Counted from the first letter of the stretch, positions 16,999-26,213 are shown. The stretch: 41,731 nt of DNA from Verrucomicrobiota bacterium (GCA_019247695.1 JAFBAP010000090.1:1-41731); one strand, 5' to 3'. Numbers and translations: made by a program. Notes: generated from the letters alone by a model not told the origin.

Positions 16999-17284
16999 AA
17001 ATGCCACAAATGGAGGAGGTTTCGAGTGTCGAGTGTCGGGTGTCGGGTCGAATGCCACGCGTGACCGGCATCTCTATCTGTGACATTCTGCTTACCACGC
17101 CGGTGACGTTCCTTGATCCCTCAGCCATGTAATCTCAGGAAGAAGGGCTCCAAATCAGGGGCTCTTCCCTTCGTGGCATTACACCCGCCACCCGCTCTTC
17201 ATTACCCGTTACCCGCCACTTCTTCATTTGTGGCATTTTTCCGCTTATGGCATTTGTGGCATTCTTCCGCTGTGGCATTTTCCT
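16999..17284. repeat. Composite repeat spacer: companion motifs and heptamers in inverted orientation
   Basis: The left end reads AAAATGCCACAAATGG then GAGTGTC, GAGTGTC, GGGTGTC (17024-17044). The right end carries GCCACCC and GTTACCC units (about 17187-17214) followed by CATTTGTGGCATT copies (17225-17280), the inverse of the left motif. GAATGCCACG and CGTGGCATT recur further inside. The spacer thus forms an inverted composite, with ends touching the stop of the PpiD-like gene and the start of the TPR gene. No gene is apparent in it. Confidence 0.8.
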
Positions 17285-17638
17285 ATGGACGAGATCCCGG
17301 CTTCGGTAGAAACGATTTTTGACGACGCTAATGGCGACCTTGCCGTCGGAGATCTGGAGGCGGCGATTGAGAAATACCGCCGATGCGTCGAGATCGAGCC
17401 GGCCTTCTTTGACGGCTGGCATGCGCTGGGCATGGCGTTGATGAAAAACGGGCGTTTCCCCGAAGCCATTGTTGCAGGGCAAAAGGCCGTCGAGCTCCGC
17501 CCGAACGATCAGCTCGCCTGGTCCAGCCTCTCTTTATTTTACGTCCGTAACAACCAGATCAAGGAAGCGGAAGCCGCCGGCGTCAAGGCGCGCATTTTAT
17601 CCTGGGGCGGCAAAATCGCCAAGGAACCGGACCGCTAA
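17285..17638 (+). CDS. Small TPR-repeat protein
   Basis: A 117-residue soluble protein made almost wholly of tetratricopeptide repeats; units such as LEAAIEKYRRCVEIEPAF and FPEAIVAGQKAVELRPND show the A/G-Y/A-P pattern. TPR proteins scaffold protein-protein contacts; no partner or enzymatic role is visible. The ATG at 17285 was chosen because the open frame upstream is translated repeat sequence (TTTGTGGCATT). It lies 30 bp upstream of metG on the same strand and is probably co-transcribed with it. Confidence 0.75.
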   Translation: MDEIPASVETIFDDANGDLAVGDLEAAIEKYRRCVEIEPAFFDGWHALGMALMKNGRFPEAIVAGQKAVELRPNDQLAWSSLSLFYVRNNQIKEAEAAGVKARILSWGGKIAKEPDR

Positions 17639-17668
17639 GGAACCGCCAGCACCTTTTTTAATCACCTC

Positions 17669-19219
17669 GTGAAATATTTCGTCACCACCGCCATCGATTA
17701 TACCAACAGCGGTCCGCATATCGGTCACGCCTATGAAAAGGTGCTCGCCGACGTGATCGTGCGTTACCAACGCCTGACCCGAGGCGCCGGAAACGCCTTT
17801 CTTTTGACCGGCGTCGACCAGCATGGCCAGAAAGTTCAGCAGGCTGCCCGCAGACAAAATATCGAGCCGATGCAGTTTGCGCAGCAGAACACCGACGAAT
17901 TCCTGCGCCTTTGGGACCTGCTGGAAATCCGAAAAGATGGCTGGGCCGCCACTACAGACCCGCGCCACAAGCGCGCCGTCCGAACGGTGCTCGCGGCGTT
18001 GCTTGAAAAGGACGAGCTCTACAAGGCCAAGTACACCGGCTACTACAGCGTCCGCCAGGAACAATTCCTGACCGACAAGGACCGCGACGAACGGGGCGAG
18101 TTCGGTCCGGAGTGGGGCGAAGTTGCTTACATTGAGGAAGAGAACTGGTATTTTCGGCTCAGCAAACACAGAGACTGGCTTCGAGCTTACGTTGAGCGCC
18201 ACCCGGAATTCGTTGCCCCCGCCTTCCGGCATGCGGAACTTCTGAACGCCATCGATCGGCTGAGCGGCGACTTGTGCATTTCCCGTCCCAAGGAACGGTT
18301 GTCCTGGGGTATTGAGTTCCCGTTTGACCCCGACTACGTGACCTACGTCTGGTTCGACGCGCTGCTGAATTACGTGACGTTCGCCGGGTATCTCGCCGAA
18401 CCCGGCTCAGGCCTGCCCGATTTTAGGGAACTCTGGCCCTGCCAGGCGCACGTCATCGGTAAAGACATCCTGATTCCCGCACACGGCATCTACTGGCCGG
18501 TGATGCTTCACGCCATGGGCTTTCCGGATGAGCAGATGCCGAAACTGCTCGTGCACGGCTGGTGGAACATGGCAGGCGCCAAGATGAGCAAGAGCCTGGG
18601 GAACGTGGTCGACCCATTTGACGTCATCCAGAAATACGGCACCGATGCGCTCCGTTATTACCTCATGCGGGACATTGTGACCGGCCAGGACGCCGACCTC
18701 AGCCTGGAACGCCTTCTCGTCCGGTACAACACCGATCTTGCCAATGATCTCGGCAACCTGGTTAACCGCACCATCAACATGAGCCGGCGTTACCGGCAGG
18801 GCCGCCTGGCGAAGCCCGCTGCCTTCAACCCGGGGACAGATGCGCTGCGCGACCTGAGCGCCACCATCGTTGACCGGTATCACCAGGCTTTTCAACAACA
18901 CCTGGTACACGCTGCCCTCGAAGCCGTCTGGGAACTCGTCGGCGAGGCCAATGCCCTGGTGGAACGCAAGGCGCCCTGGAAGCTCGCCAAGGAACCGGAG
19001 CAGGCCGCTGAGCTCGACGCGGTGCTTTATGCCCTGGCGGAAACCTGCCGGTTGCTGGCTGCACTCATTTCGCCGGTAACCCCGGGCGCCTCGCGCAAGA
19101 TTCTCGCCCAGTTGCAGGCCGAAACCATGCAGGAACTTGCCTGGGGCAGCTTACCTGACCAACACCAACTGGGTGCACCCAGCCCGGTGTTTCCCCGCGT
19201 TCAGATCCCCGCAGAATGA
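17669..19219 (+). CDS. metG: Methionyl-tRNA synthetase
   Basis: Class I aminoacyl-tRNA synthetase that charges tRNA-Met. The ATP-binding HIGH motif is at residues 17-20 (PHIGHAYEK) and KMSKS at 305-309 (AKMSKSLGN), with the anticodon-binding helical domain after it. The start is a GTG at 17669. At 516 residues it is the short form without the C-terminal EMAP-like tRNA-binding domain. The insertion that often carries zinc knuckles (about residues 120-160) has no cysteines, so it is a zinc-free type. The stop overlaps the hpnJ start (ATGA). Confidence 0.96.
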   Translation: MKYFVTTAIDYTNSGPHIGHAYEKVLADVIVRYQRLTRGAGNAFLLTGVDQHGQKVQQAARRQNIEPMQFAQQNTDEFLRLWDLLEIRKDGWAATTDPRHKRAVRTVLAALLEKDELYKAKYTGYYSVRQEQFLTDKDRDERGEFGPEWGEVAYIEEENWYFRLSKHRDWLRAYVERHPEFVAPAFRHAELLNAIDRLSGDLCISRPKERLSWGIEFPFDPDYVTYVWFDALLNYVTFAGYLAEPGSGLPDFRELWPCQAHVIGKDILIPAHGIYWPVMLHAMGFPDEQMPKLLVHGWWNMAGAKMSKSLGNVVDPFDVIQKYGTDALRYYLMRDIVTGQDADLSLERLLVRYNTDLANDLGNLVNRTINMSRRYRQGRLAKPAAFNPGTDALRDLSATIVDRYHQAFQQHLVHAALEAVWELVGEANALVERKAPWKLAKEPEQAAELDAVLYALAETCRLLAALISPVTPGASRKILAQLQAETMQELAWGSLPDQHQLGAPSPVFPRVQIPAE

Positions 19220-20721
19220 CTTCCGGACCCGAGACCGCACCTACCCTCTTTCTTAACCCGCCCTCCTATCGCGGGTTCGACGGCGGTGCGGGCTCCCGTT
19301 ACCAGGCCCGGCGCGAGGTCCGGTCCTTCTGGTACCCGACCTGGCTGGCGCAACCGGCCGCGCTGATTCCAAACAGCCGGTTGGTGGATGCCCCGCCTCA
19401 CGACCTTGACTCGGCAGCGGTACTCCGTATCGCCCGCGATTACCCGCACGTGGTCATCCATACCTCAAGTCCGACCCTCGCAGGTGACGCAGCGCTCGCC
19501 GAAAACATCAAAAATCAGCGACCCGACGCAAAGGTCGGTTTTGTCGGTGCGCACGCGGCCGTGCTGCCCGAGGAAACCTTGCGGGCTTCCGAGGCGATTG
19601 ACTGGGTGGGCCGTAAAGAATTTGATTTTACCTGCCGCGAAGTTGCCGAGGGACGGCCGTTGCCACAGATCACCGGCTTGTCGTACCGCGGTGACGACGG
19701 CCGGATTCACCATAACCCGGAGCGCGAGCTCATCGCCGATTTCGATCGCCTGCCCTCGGTTATGGATGTCTACCGGCGCGACCTGGACATTTCGCGTTAT
19801 TTTATCGGTTACCTCAAGCACCCTTACGTGTCCCACTACTCCGGCCGGGGCTGCCCCGCCCAATGCACTTTTTGCCTTTGGCCGCAAACGGTCGGCGGTC
19901 ACCGGTATCGGGCGAAATCCCCTGACGCGGTTGCGGCCGAGATGGTCCACGCGCGCCGGCTCTTTCCGCAGGTAAAAGAGTTTTTTTTCGACGACGACAC
20001 CTTTACGGCTTACCAGCCGCGTGCCCGCGAGATCGCGCTCCGGCTCGGCCGGCTGGGCCTCACCTGGAGCTGCAACGCGCGGGCCAATGTCAGCTATGAA
20101 ACGTTGAAAGTGATGCACGATCACGGCTTGCGCTTGTTGCTCGTCGGCTACGAGAGCGGCGACCAGCAGATCCTCGACAACATCAAGAAGGGCGTCCGCC
20201 TTGAAGAGGCTAAACGGTTCACGCACGACTGTCACCGGCTCGGGATCACCATCCATGGCACCTTCATCCTCGGTCTGCCGGGCGAAACCCGGGAAACGAT
20301 TCAGAAAACGATCGCCTTCGCCAAGTCGCTGGACCTGTTCTCCATCCAGGTGAGCCTCGCCGCTCCCTACCCCGGCACCGAACTGTATCAACAAGCGTTA
20401 CGGTCCGGCTGGTTGAAAACGGATGGACATCTCGTGGGAGAGGCCGGAGAACAGCTTGCAGCCCTTGAATACGACGGCTTGTCCGAACAAGAAATCTTCA
20501 AGGCGGTAGAAGAATTCTACAAACGCTATTATTTCCGGTTGCGACCCGTCAGCCGCATTCTCTGGACCATGCTGCGCGACCCGGACGTGATGAAACGCCG
20601 GTTGCGTGAAGGTTGGGAATTTTTCGAATTTATGCGCCTGCGCAGTCACACGGCGGGAAAGCAGGAATCATCCGCAGAACACGCAGAAAAGAGAAAACGT
20701 CCACAGATTGACACAGATTAA
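19216..20721 (+). CDS. hpnJ: Hopanoid-biosynthesis radical SAM protein HpnJ
   Basis: Radical SAM enzyme with an N-terminal cobalamin-binding-like domain (residues about 1-150) and a radical SAM core with the [4Fe-4S] motif C213, C217, C220 (GCPAQCTFC). The N-terminus FLNPPSYRGFDGGAGSRYQA and RSFWYPTWLAQPA is the pattern I recognise from HpnJ, the enzyme involved in converting the aminosugar head of bacteriohopanetetrol to the cyclitol ether. Membrane hopanoids are its expected substrates. The gene overlaps metG by 4 bp; no other hopanoid gene is in the window. The last 20 or so residues (from about SSAEHAEKRKRPQ) and the TAA are encoded by the dispersed repeat CCGCAGAACACGCAG..., so the natural C-terminus has probably been replaced. 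Confidence 0.86.
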   Translation: MTSGPETAPTLFLNPPSYRGFDGGAGSRYQARREVRSFWYPTWLAQPAALIPNSRLVDAPPHDLDSAAVLRIARDYPHVVIHTSSPTLAGDAALAENIKNQRPDAKVGFVGAHAAVLPEETLRASEAIDWVGRKEFDFTCREVAEGRPLPQITGLSYRGDDGRIHHNPERELIADFDRLPSVMDVYRRDLDISRYFIGYLKHPYVSHYSGRGCPAQCTFCLWPQTVGGHRYRAKSPDAVAAEMVHARRLFPQVKEFFFDDDTFTAYQPRAREIALRLGRLGLTWSCNARANVSYETLKVMHDHGLRLLLVGYESGDQQILDNIKKGVRLEEAKRFTHDCHRLGITIHGTFILGLPGETRETIQKTIAFAKSLDLFSIQVSLAAPYPGTELYQQALRSGWLKTDGHLVGEAGEQLAALEYDGLSEQEIFKAVEEFYKRYYFRLRPVSRILWTMLRDPDVMKRRLREGWEFFEFMRLRSHTAGKQESSAEHAEKRKRPQIDTD

Positions 20722-20895
20722 AAGGATCCCGGCGGCAACTCTAAGGCCGACACTCGCACCACCCCCCACGATGCCACTCCGAACTCCGAACGCCGAACTC
20801 TGTCCCCCTCTTCCCGCCGTGTTCGCCGTGTTCGCCGTGTGAACTCTTACGTTGTGCCCGCTCTCTTCCGCCGTGCCCGCCGTGTGACCCAGACC
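20651..20895. repeat. Composite repeat of family 2 between hpnJ and bphP
   Basis: The core CATCCGCAGAACACGCAG...CCACAGATTGACACAGATTAA runs at about 20669-20721 and overlaps the hpnJ 3' end. Next come a conserved stretch (CTAAGG-GACACTCGCACC), a heptamer CTCCGAA array (20778-20798), and repeats of CCGCCGTG and TTCGCCGTG up to the bphP stop codon. The same ordered modules occur at 36152-36306 and twice after 41219. It fills the whole gap between two convergent genes. Confidence 0.88.
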
Positions 20896-23800
20896 CTACC
20901 TACCCACACCGGCCAGCCAGCGTTCCAGCACAGCCCTCAGTTCGAGCTCCCGGACCGGCTTTGTCAGGTAATCATCCATGCCCGCCGCCAGGCACTTTTC
21001 GCGGTCTCCCGACATTGCGCTGGCCGTCAGGGCAATGATCCGGATGGGTTGATGCCATGGACACCGTTCCGGTGCGTCTCGTTCGAGCGCGCGGATCGCC
21101 GCCGTCGTTTCATAGCCGTCCCGGTTCGGCATTTGCCCGTCCATGAGAATCAGGTCGTAGGGAACTCGCTTCAAAATCTCCAGCACTTCCCCGCCGTCCG
21201 CCACGGCGTCGGCCGTGTAACCCGTCTTCCGTATCAAGGCCAGGATGACTTTCTGGTTGATGACGTTGTCCTCGGCGACCAGAATTCGTCCCTTCTGCGG
21301 CTTGGCGATCTGGTTGCCTGCCGGCAGGACCGGCCCGGACGACGTGCGGCCGGTGACATCCGCCAGGCAATCGAACAGAAGCGATTGCTTGACGGGCTTG
21401 TTCAGCTGAGCGTCGATGCCGGCTTCTTTAAGCATTTCGGCCTTTGGCGCGTGCACCAACGACGTCAGCCCAACCAGCCGGGTCGACCCGATCGCCGGAT
21501 CGGACCTGATCAAACGAGCCAGCGTAAGGCCGTCCACTTTCGGCATTTGCACGTCCAGCAACGCCACGTTGAAGGGCTTTCCGGCACCTGCCGCCTTTCG
21601 TAAGAGCTTCAGGGCCTCGTCCCAGCCCTTCGCACTCTCCGCCTGCATACCCCAGTCGGTAATCTGGTGCTGCAGGATGCTGCGCACCGCAGCGTCATCA
21701 TCAACCACGAGCACCCGCAGCTCGAATCGCCCGCGACGCGTCAGCGCCGCGGGAAGGCCGGGTCGGCTGTACTGTGGCTTCTCAAATTGGGCGGTAAACC
21801 AGAAAGTGGACCCTTCGCCGGGCTCGCTCCGCAGGCCGATCTGACCGTGCATCATCGCCACCAGTTGCTTGGAGATCATCAGCCCCAGACCCGTGCCGCC
21901 GTATTTGCGCGTTGTCGAGACATCGGCCTGGCTGAAGGCCTGGAACAGGCGAGTCTGAGCTTCCGGCGAAATCCCGATCCCGGTATCCTGCACGCTGAAT
22001 CGCAACACCGCATGCGTCTGAATCTCGCTCTCGAGCGAAACGTGCACGACCACCTGGCCGCGGTCGGTGAATTTAGCCGCGTTACCCACGAGGTTAACAA
22101 GAATCTGACGTAACCGTCCCGGGTCGCCGCGCAATCGAGACGGCACGCCCCGGGCGATGGCGCTGGCTAACTCGAGCCCTTTACGGTACGCCCGTTCGGC
22201 CAGCAGGTCTAACGTACCTTCAACAGTTTCAATTACGTCGAAGTCGACAATTTCCAGCGAAACCTTGCCCGCCTCGATCTTGGAGAAGTCCAGGATGTCA
22301 TTGATGATGGTCAGAAGGGATTCGGCACTGTTGCGGATGATCTGCGCAAGCTCGCGTTGCTGTGAGTTAAGTGTTCCCTCCAGCAGCAAACCCGTCATGC
22401 CGATCACGCCGTTCAGCGGGGTACGGAGCTCGTGGCTCACGTTGGCCACAAACGCGCTCTTGGCGCGCGCACTCGCCTCCGCAGCCTCTTTCGTTATCGC
22501 CAGTTCAGCCGCACGTTTCCGCTCAAGTTCGCCCCGGATCGCGCCTGAGAGGGTATTGCGCAGCTCCGTGGCGCTCTCAAGCTCTACGCCGGTCCACGCC
22601 GGCGATTGCGAGTCGACCGTCTGCTTCCATGCTTCAAACGATTTCCGCGGGCTGATTCGTATCCCGTCAGGTCCGAAGGAAGCAGGTTTGTCGGGGTCCC
22701 CGCCCCAGGTTACCGTCCGGACCACCTCCGGACGGAGCCAGCAGGCGTAGCAGGCCTGCTCCGGGAGGAGCCGCACGGCTAACAGGCCGCTCGCTACCGA
22801 TTTCCACCCGCGGGCCGGCGGGTAAATCATCGGCAGGGTGTGAGTCGCGAATACCGGCTCCGCTTGGCTGGCTGACAACCAATCCCGGAGTTCCAATAGC
22901 GTGCGGTCGTCCGGCACGGACCCCAGCGTCGTGATCTGATCCGCAAACAGCACGACCGCACCAGTCGCTTCGATGAAATCCAACAGGTCCGGCCGGTGCC
23001 GGGTCAGCCCTTCCGCAAAATGGCCGGTGCTGGCGATTGCCTCGAGAAAATCGGACAGCATCTTGGTCCGCGCCGCCCGGTACTCCTGCGCAGCAGCCGT
23101 CGTGCGCACCGCGATCTGAGCCGCCGTCACCTCGCCCAGCAACTGGCAGTCCTGCCGCGAGGCGAAGTCAATGAACTTCGGGCTGCTGTGATGGCAGGCG
23201 ATCAGACCCCAGAGTTCTCCATCGATCACGAGCGAAATGGTCAGGGTGGCGGCCACGCCCATGTTGTAAAGGTACTCGAGGTGAACCGGTGAGACGCTGC
23301 GCAGCACGCACCGGCTCATGTCGAGGGGCGGCTCCGGATCGCGCGTGAGAACCGGTATCGGCACGTAAGACGCATCGGCGATGAGCCGCACCCGGTTCAG
23401 TCTATAGAGTTCGCGCGCCTGCGCCGGGATGTCGGAAGCCGGGTAGCGCAACCCGAGGTAAGACGCAACGTTTTCGTCCCGGTCCTCGGCAACCACTTCG
23501 CCGCTCCAGTCCTCCAGAAACCGGTAGACCATCACACGGTCGTAACCCGTGAGGCGACGAACTTCTTGTGCTGTGACCCGGCACACGTCCGCGACGGTCG
23601 GCGCGGTTTGAACCGCCAGGAGGGCGCTGCGCACCGGCAAAATGGATCCGCCGGCCCGGCCGGCTTCCAATTCCAGAATAAGATTACCTTCAGCCCGATG
23701 GATGATCCCGTCCAGGCTTTCACCCGGCCGGGACCGCAGGCGAATCGGTAAAGGATTGCCGATCCCGGGGTCTTCCATCCGTGCCGCCTGTTCCACGGCG

Positions 23801-24009
23801 CGCGCCGAGGAGTCCTCGAGCATCGGCCCGAGCGGCTGGCCCAGAAGGGCGTCCGGACCACGGCCAAGCACCTCCGCGGCATTGGCGCTTACCTGAACTA
23901 CCGTATGGCCGGGACCGCGTAGAACCAGCAGGAGCCCGTGGGGCTGCACGCGACCGGGCTGGTGAATCGGCTCCCGGGCGCACGCCGTTAAATCTAGGGA
24001 TGGGTTCAT
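20896..24009 (-). CDS. bphP: Bacteriophytochrome hybrid histidine kinase with two receiver domains
   Basis: Red/far-red light sensor kinase of 1037 residues. Domains in order: PAS with the biliverdin-binding Cys at residue 10 ([13 protein letters not shown]); GAF with PASDIP (about 190-195); PHY with the tongue motif PRKSFEAW (about 454-461); a histidine kinase whose phospho-acceptor is the His in [11 protein letters not shown] (about 526) plus a full ATPase domain; then two receiver domains, one with [10 protein letters not shown] and one with [10 protein letters not shown] as phospho-Asp sites. The ATG at 24009 was chosen because it overlaps the heme-oxygenase stop (ATGA) and leaves the Cys at the usual distance. 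The pair should form a self-sufficient photoreceptor. The output partner, a phosphotransfer protein or response regulator, is not in the window. The family-2 repeat begins right after its stop. Confidence 0.95.
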   Translation of the reverse strand: MNPSLDLTACAREPIHQPGRVQPHGLLLVLRGPGHTVVQVSANAAEVLGRGPDALLGQPLGPMLEDSSARAVEQAARMEDPGIGNPLPIRLRSRPGESLDGIIHRAEGNLILELEAGRAGGSILPVRSALLAVQTAPTVADVCRVTAQEVRRLTGYDRVMVYRFLEDWSGEVVAEDRDENVASYLGLRYPASDIPAQARELYRLNRVRLIADASYVPIPVLTRDPEPPLDMSRCVLRSVSPVHLEYLYNMGVAATLTISLVIDGELWGLIACHHSSPKFIDFASRQDCQLLGEVTAAQIAVRTTAAAQEYRAARTKMLSDFLEAIASTGHFAEGLTRHRPDLLDFIEATGAVVLFADQITTLGSVPDDRTLLELRDWLSASQAEPVFATHTLPMIYPPARGWKSVASGLLAVRLLPEQACYACWLRPEVVRTVTWGGDPDKPASFGPDGIRISPRKSFEAWKQTVDSQSPAWTGVELESATELRNTLSGAIRGELERKRAAELAITKEAAEASARAKSAFVANVSHELRTPLNGVIGMTGLLLEGTLNSQQRELAQIIRNSAESLLTIINDILDFSKIEAGKVSLEIVDFDVIETVEGTLDLLAERAYRKGLELASAIARGVPSRLRGDPGRLRQILVNLVGNAAKFTDRGQVVVHVSLESEIQTHAVLRFSVQDTGIGISPEAQTRLFQAFSQADVSTTRKYGGTGLGLMISKQLVAMMHGQIGLRSEPGEGSTFWFTAQFEKPQYSRPGLPAALTRRGRFELRVLVVDDDAAVRSILQHQITDWGMQAESAKGWDEALKLLRKAAGAGKPFNVALLDVQMPKVDGLTLARLIRSDPAIGSTRLVGLTSLVHAPKAEMLKEAGIDAQLNKPVKQSLLFDCLADVTGRTSSGPVLPAGNQIAKPQKGRILVAEDNVINQKVILALIRKTGYTADAVADGGEVLEILKRVPYDLILMDGQMPNRDGYETTAAIRALERDAPERCPWHQPIRIIALTASAMSGDREKCLAAGMDDYLTKPVRELELRAVLERWLAGVGR

Positions 24010-24608
24010 GGTCCTTCGAAACCGGACGCCGTGACGTCCGGAAAAAGCCAACGCTCAAACGTTTGAAAGGTCTGCAATGCCGCCTCGGCGATAGCATCCG
24101 TACTTTGCGCCGGCCAGCGCTCGAGCACCTGCCGGAAAGCCTTCCAGCGTGCGGCGACCTGACGAGGACCAGCGCCATAAAAGAAGGCGACCCCGTTCTC
24201 GGGAGTCACTCCCAAGCGTGCCTGAAGTCGCGGTGCCACGACCTGGCCACCCAGCGCCGCTCCCTCAAGCACATAAAGGGCGCCGAGCGCCTGCGCGGCG
24301 CCGGTCAGATCCGGCAGGCTTCTGCAAAGCGGCATCATCGCAAGCGCGTTTTCAGAAAAACCCAGCGCCGACAGGTCCCTGACCAGCAAAGCGGTCCTTG
24401 GCTGGGGCTCGAATTGCCGGGGGAAGTCCGGCGTGCTTGCGAGCACCGCGAGGCGCGTCTCCATCGGACGGTAAAACCCAAGAAATTTGGCCAGGAGCAT
24501 TCCATAACCCGCACGGGAAATAGTCTCGAGCGCACCGGTTAACCTGTCTTCCAGGATTTGGTGGGCGGGCCGCGTGGTTTGTCGCAGCAACGAAAGGCAC
24601 ATGATCAA
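24006..24608 (-). CDS. bphO: Heme oxygenase (biliverdin-forming), bphO
   Basis: A soluble 200-residue heme oxygenase, which opens heme to biliverdin, iron and CO using reduced ferredoxin-like donors. The proximal heme ligand is H16 ([12 protein letters not shown]), and the distal-helix motif [14 protein letters not shown] is the form found in phytochrome-linked bacterial enzymes. It lies directly upstream of bphP with a 4-bp overlap, so its product is the chromophore for that sensor. Starts at 24608 or at the ATG two codons later (24602) are both possible. Confidence 0.93.
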   Translation of the reverse strand: MIMCLSLLRQTTRPAHQILEDRLTGALETISRAGYGMLLAKFLGFYRPMETRLAVLASTPDFPRQFEPQPRTALLVRDLSALGFSENALAMMPLCRSLPDLTGAAQALGALYVLEGAALGGQVVAPRLQARLGVTPENGVAFFYGAGPRQVAARWKAFRQVLERWPAQSTDAIAEAALQTFQTFERWLFPDVTASGFEGP

Positions 24609-24679
24609 GGGCTTACTTTCCGTGCTCCGCGCAGGCCGGGGCGCGCTTGCGACAGCTCGAGTTTTCTATCAAAATCATA

Positions 24680-24694
24680 CTTTCAAGATGAAAG
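24680..24694. promoter_or_regulatory. 15-bp inverted repeat upstream of bphO
   Basis: CTTTCA-AGA-TGAAAG is a perfect 6-bp dyad with a 3-base spacer, 72 bp upstream of the bphO start, in a locally AT-rich stretch (24660-24700). It could be an operator or part of the promoter region. A 49-codon frame starting inside it at 24688 has no recognisable features and is not called. Confidence 0.25.
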
Positions 24695-24877
24695 ACAACC
24701 ACGCCATGAATGCCAACGCAAGTGCTGTCTGCGGCGCACGTTCCGCCGCCGGCTCTCTTTCCCGTCAAGGCCGGCCGTGGTTGGTGGGGAATTACGGCCC
24801 TTTGCCGCCTCCGCCGCTTGGACGGCGTGCGGCTTGATGGCGCGGAAAGGTCAGAGAAGACCGCCTTCTGCTCTCGA

Positions 24878-25335
24878 ACGGGGACAGGTCCCGCGCACAG
24901 GGACATGCTCTCGTCTCGAACGGGGACAGGTCCGCTTCCCCCAGTGAAGCGCACAGGGACAGGTCCCGCACACAGGGACATACTCCCGAACGGGGACAGG
25001 TCCGCTCGTCAGGTCCCGCAAACGGGGACAGGTCACAACGGCGCTGAGTTACGGGCGTTCCGGCCGCTACGCGTTGGGCCTTCACCCATTTCCTCCCGCG
25101 TCGAGGCACCCCATACCAATAGGGACAGGTCACAAGGGCGGGTCAGGCCTGAGCCGTTCAGCGGGGCCGCACGAATGGGGACAGACCCCATACCAATAGG
25201 GACAGACCCCATACCAATAGGGACAGGCCCCACGAATGGGGACAGACCCCACGAATGGGGACAGACCCCAATGGCGCTATGATGGCGCTATGAGGAATGC
25301 CGCGCCGCACGATCTCATCTTCAGAGGGACAGGCA
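24878..25335. repeat. Degenerate array of GGGACA mini-hairpins
   Basis: About 14 copies of GGGACA occur in 460 bp. In the left half they read GGGGACAGGTCC or AGGGACATRCTC at irregular spacing. On the right they form a regular 19-21 bp ladder (GGGACA at 25178, 25199, 25220, 25239, 25258) of the type AATGGGGACAGACCCC. Each unit is itself a small hairpin (GGGG-ACAGA-CCCC or GGGAC-AG-GTCCC). A remnant ends at about 25325. It is unlike CRISPR because the intervals are not unique. Similar hairpin units accompany REP-associated transposases in other bacteria, but no transposase is present here. Confidence 0.8.
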
Positions 25336-25360
25336 CCGTCCGGGGTGGCACCGTACGTAA

Positions 25361-26110
25361 ATGAACAAGAAACCCGTCCACTTGCTGGTTCAGGAACAAG
25401 CTTTCCCAGGACCGCATTCGGGCCGCGTCCCGTCACCCATCACCCTCCGCAAAGTCGAGCGGGGCCCGGGGGTGCACGATGGCGTAGAGGACGTGCGCCT
25501 TGTGACCGACGCAGGCGACATCACCGGCCGGCTTCACCCGGCTCCGGGCGACGGAGTGGTGCTCTGGGTATTCGGTGCCGGGGGCGGCTTGGGCGGGCCG
25601 GCGGGAGGACTCTACACGCGGCTGGGCAGTCAACTCCGGGCCGAGGGCATTGCCTCGCTCGAGCTAGCTTACCGCTACCCCGGACGGCTGGGCGAGTGCG
25701 TGACGGACGTCCAGGTCGGCCTTGCCTGGCTTGGGACTCAGGGGAAACGCCGGGCCGTGCTCGTCGGCCATTCCTTCGGAGGCGCGGTGGTGATCACGGC
25801 CGGGGTCGCAGCGGGTGAGATGGTGCTGGGAGTGGCTGCCCTGAGCAGCCAGACCAGCGGAGCCCTCGGCACGGTAAGCGCGCTCAGCCCACGACCGCTG
25901 CTACTGATCCACGGTACCGCCGACGAGGTGCTGCCTGACACGTGCTCGCGTGCGCTTTACGCCCGGGCGGGTGCGCCGAAACAGCTGATCCTTTACCCGG
26001 GTTGCCGGCACGGCTTGGACCAGTGTAGGGACCAACTGGACCATGACCTCATAAAGTGGCTCGGGCACGTACTCGGGTTCCGCGGTGGTCATGGCGGCTC
26101 AACTCAGTGA
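25361..26110 (+). CDS. Alpha/beta-hydrolase (dienelactone-hydrolase-like)
   Basis: A 249-residue alpha/beta-hydrolase fold protein. The nucleophile elbow GHSFGG places the catalytic Ser at 138; D188 (HGTADEVLP) and H217 (GCRHGLD) complete the triad. It lacks a signal peptide and should be cytoplasmic. The substrate cannot be predicted; esterase or dienelactone-hydrolase-like activity is possible. The first 35 or so residues before VEDVRLVTDAG are low in family character and the ATG at 25361 has no ribosome-binding site, so a GTG near 25472 may be the true start. It lies just after the GGGACA array. Confidence 0.75.
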   Translation: MNKKPVHLLVQEQAFPGPHSGRVPSPITLRKVERGPGVHDGVEDVRLVTDAGDITGRLHPAPGDGVVLWVFGAGGGLGGPAGGLYTRLGSQLRAEGIASLELAYRYPGRLGECVTDVQVGLAWLGTQGKRRAVLVGHSFGGAVVITAGVAAGEMVLGVAALSSQTSGALGTVSALSPRPLLLIHGTADEVLPDTCSRALYARAGAPKQLILYPGCRHGLDQCRDQLDHDLIKWLGHVLGFRGGHGGSTQ

Positions 26111-26122
26111 ACCGATCCACGA

Positions 26123-26148
26123 TTCCCGGCAGAATCAGCAGCCGGGAA
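26123..26148. terminator. Hairpin between convergent genes
   Basis: TTCCCGGC (26123-26130) and GCCGGGAA (26141-26148) form a perfect 8-bp stem with a 10-base loop between the hydrolase gene and the small membrane protein gene. There is no T-run on either side, so intrinsic termination is uncertain. Confidence 0.4.
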
Positions 26149-26213
26149 CCGGCCGCCGCACTCGCCGGTTTAGCAAACCGCTGATAGCCGGATCCGTATC
26201 GATAAAGAGCCGG

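Noticed and set aside
17228-17284. Upstream extension of the TPR protein (MWHFSAYG...)
   Set aside because: It is the translation of TTTGTGGCATT repeats.
17669-17685. GTGAAATATTTC at the metG start resembling the nuoD palindrome
   Set aside because: Here it simply encodes the first residues V/M-K-Y-F and lacks full symmetry; treated as coincidence.
20839-21603. Plus-strand open frame opposite the bphP receiver domains
   Set aside because: Antisense shadow that starts in the family-2 repeat.
24792-25282. Open frames on both strands across the GGGACA array
   Set aside because: Low-complexity translations of the repeat (Thr-Gly-Thr or Cys-Pro rich); no gene-like features.
24878-25335. Possible CRISPR array
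   Set aside because: Units are themselves palindromic, intervals are not unique spacers of constant size, and no cas genes are present.
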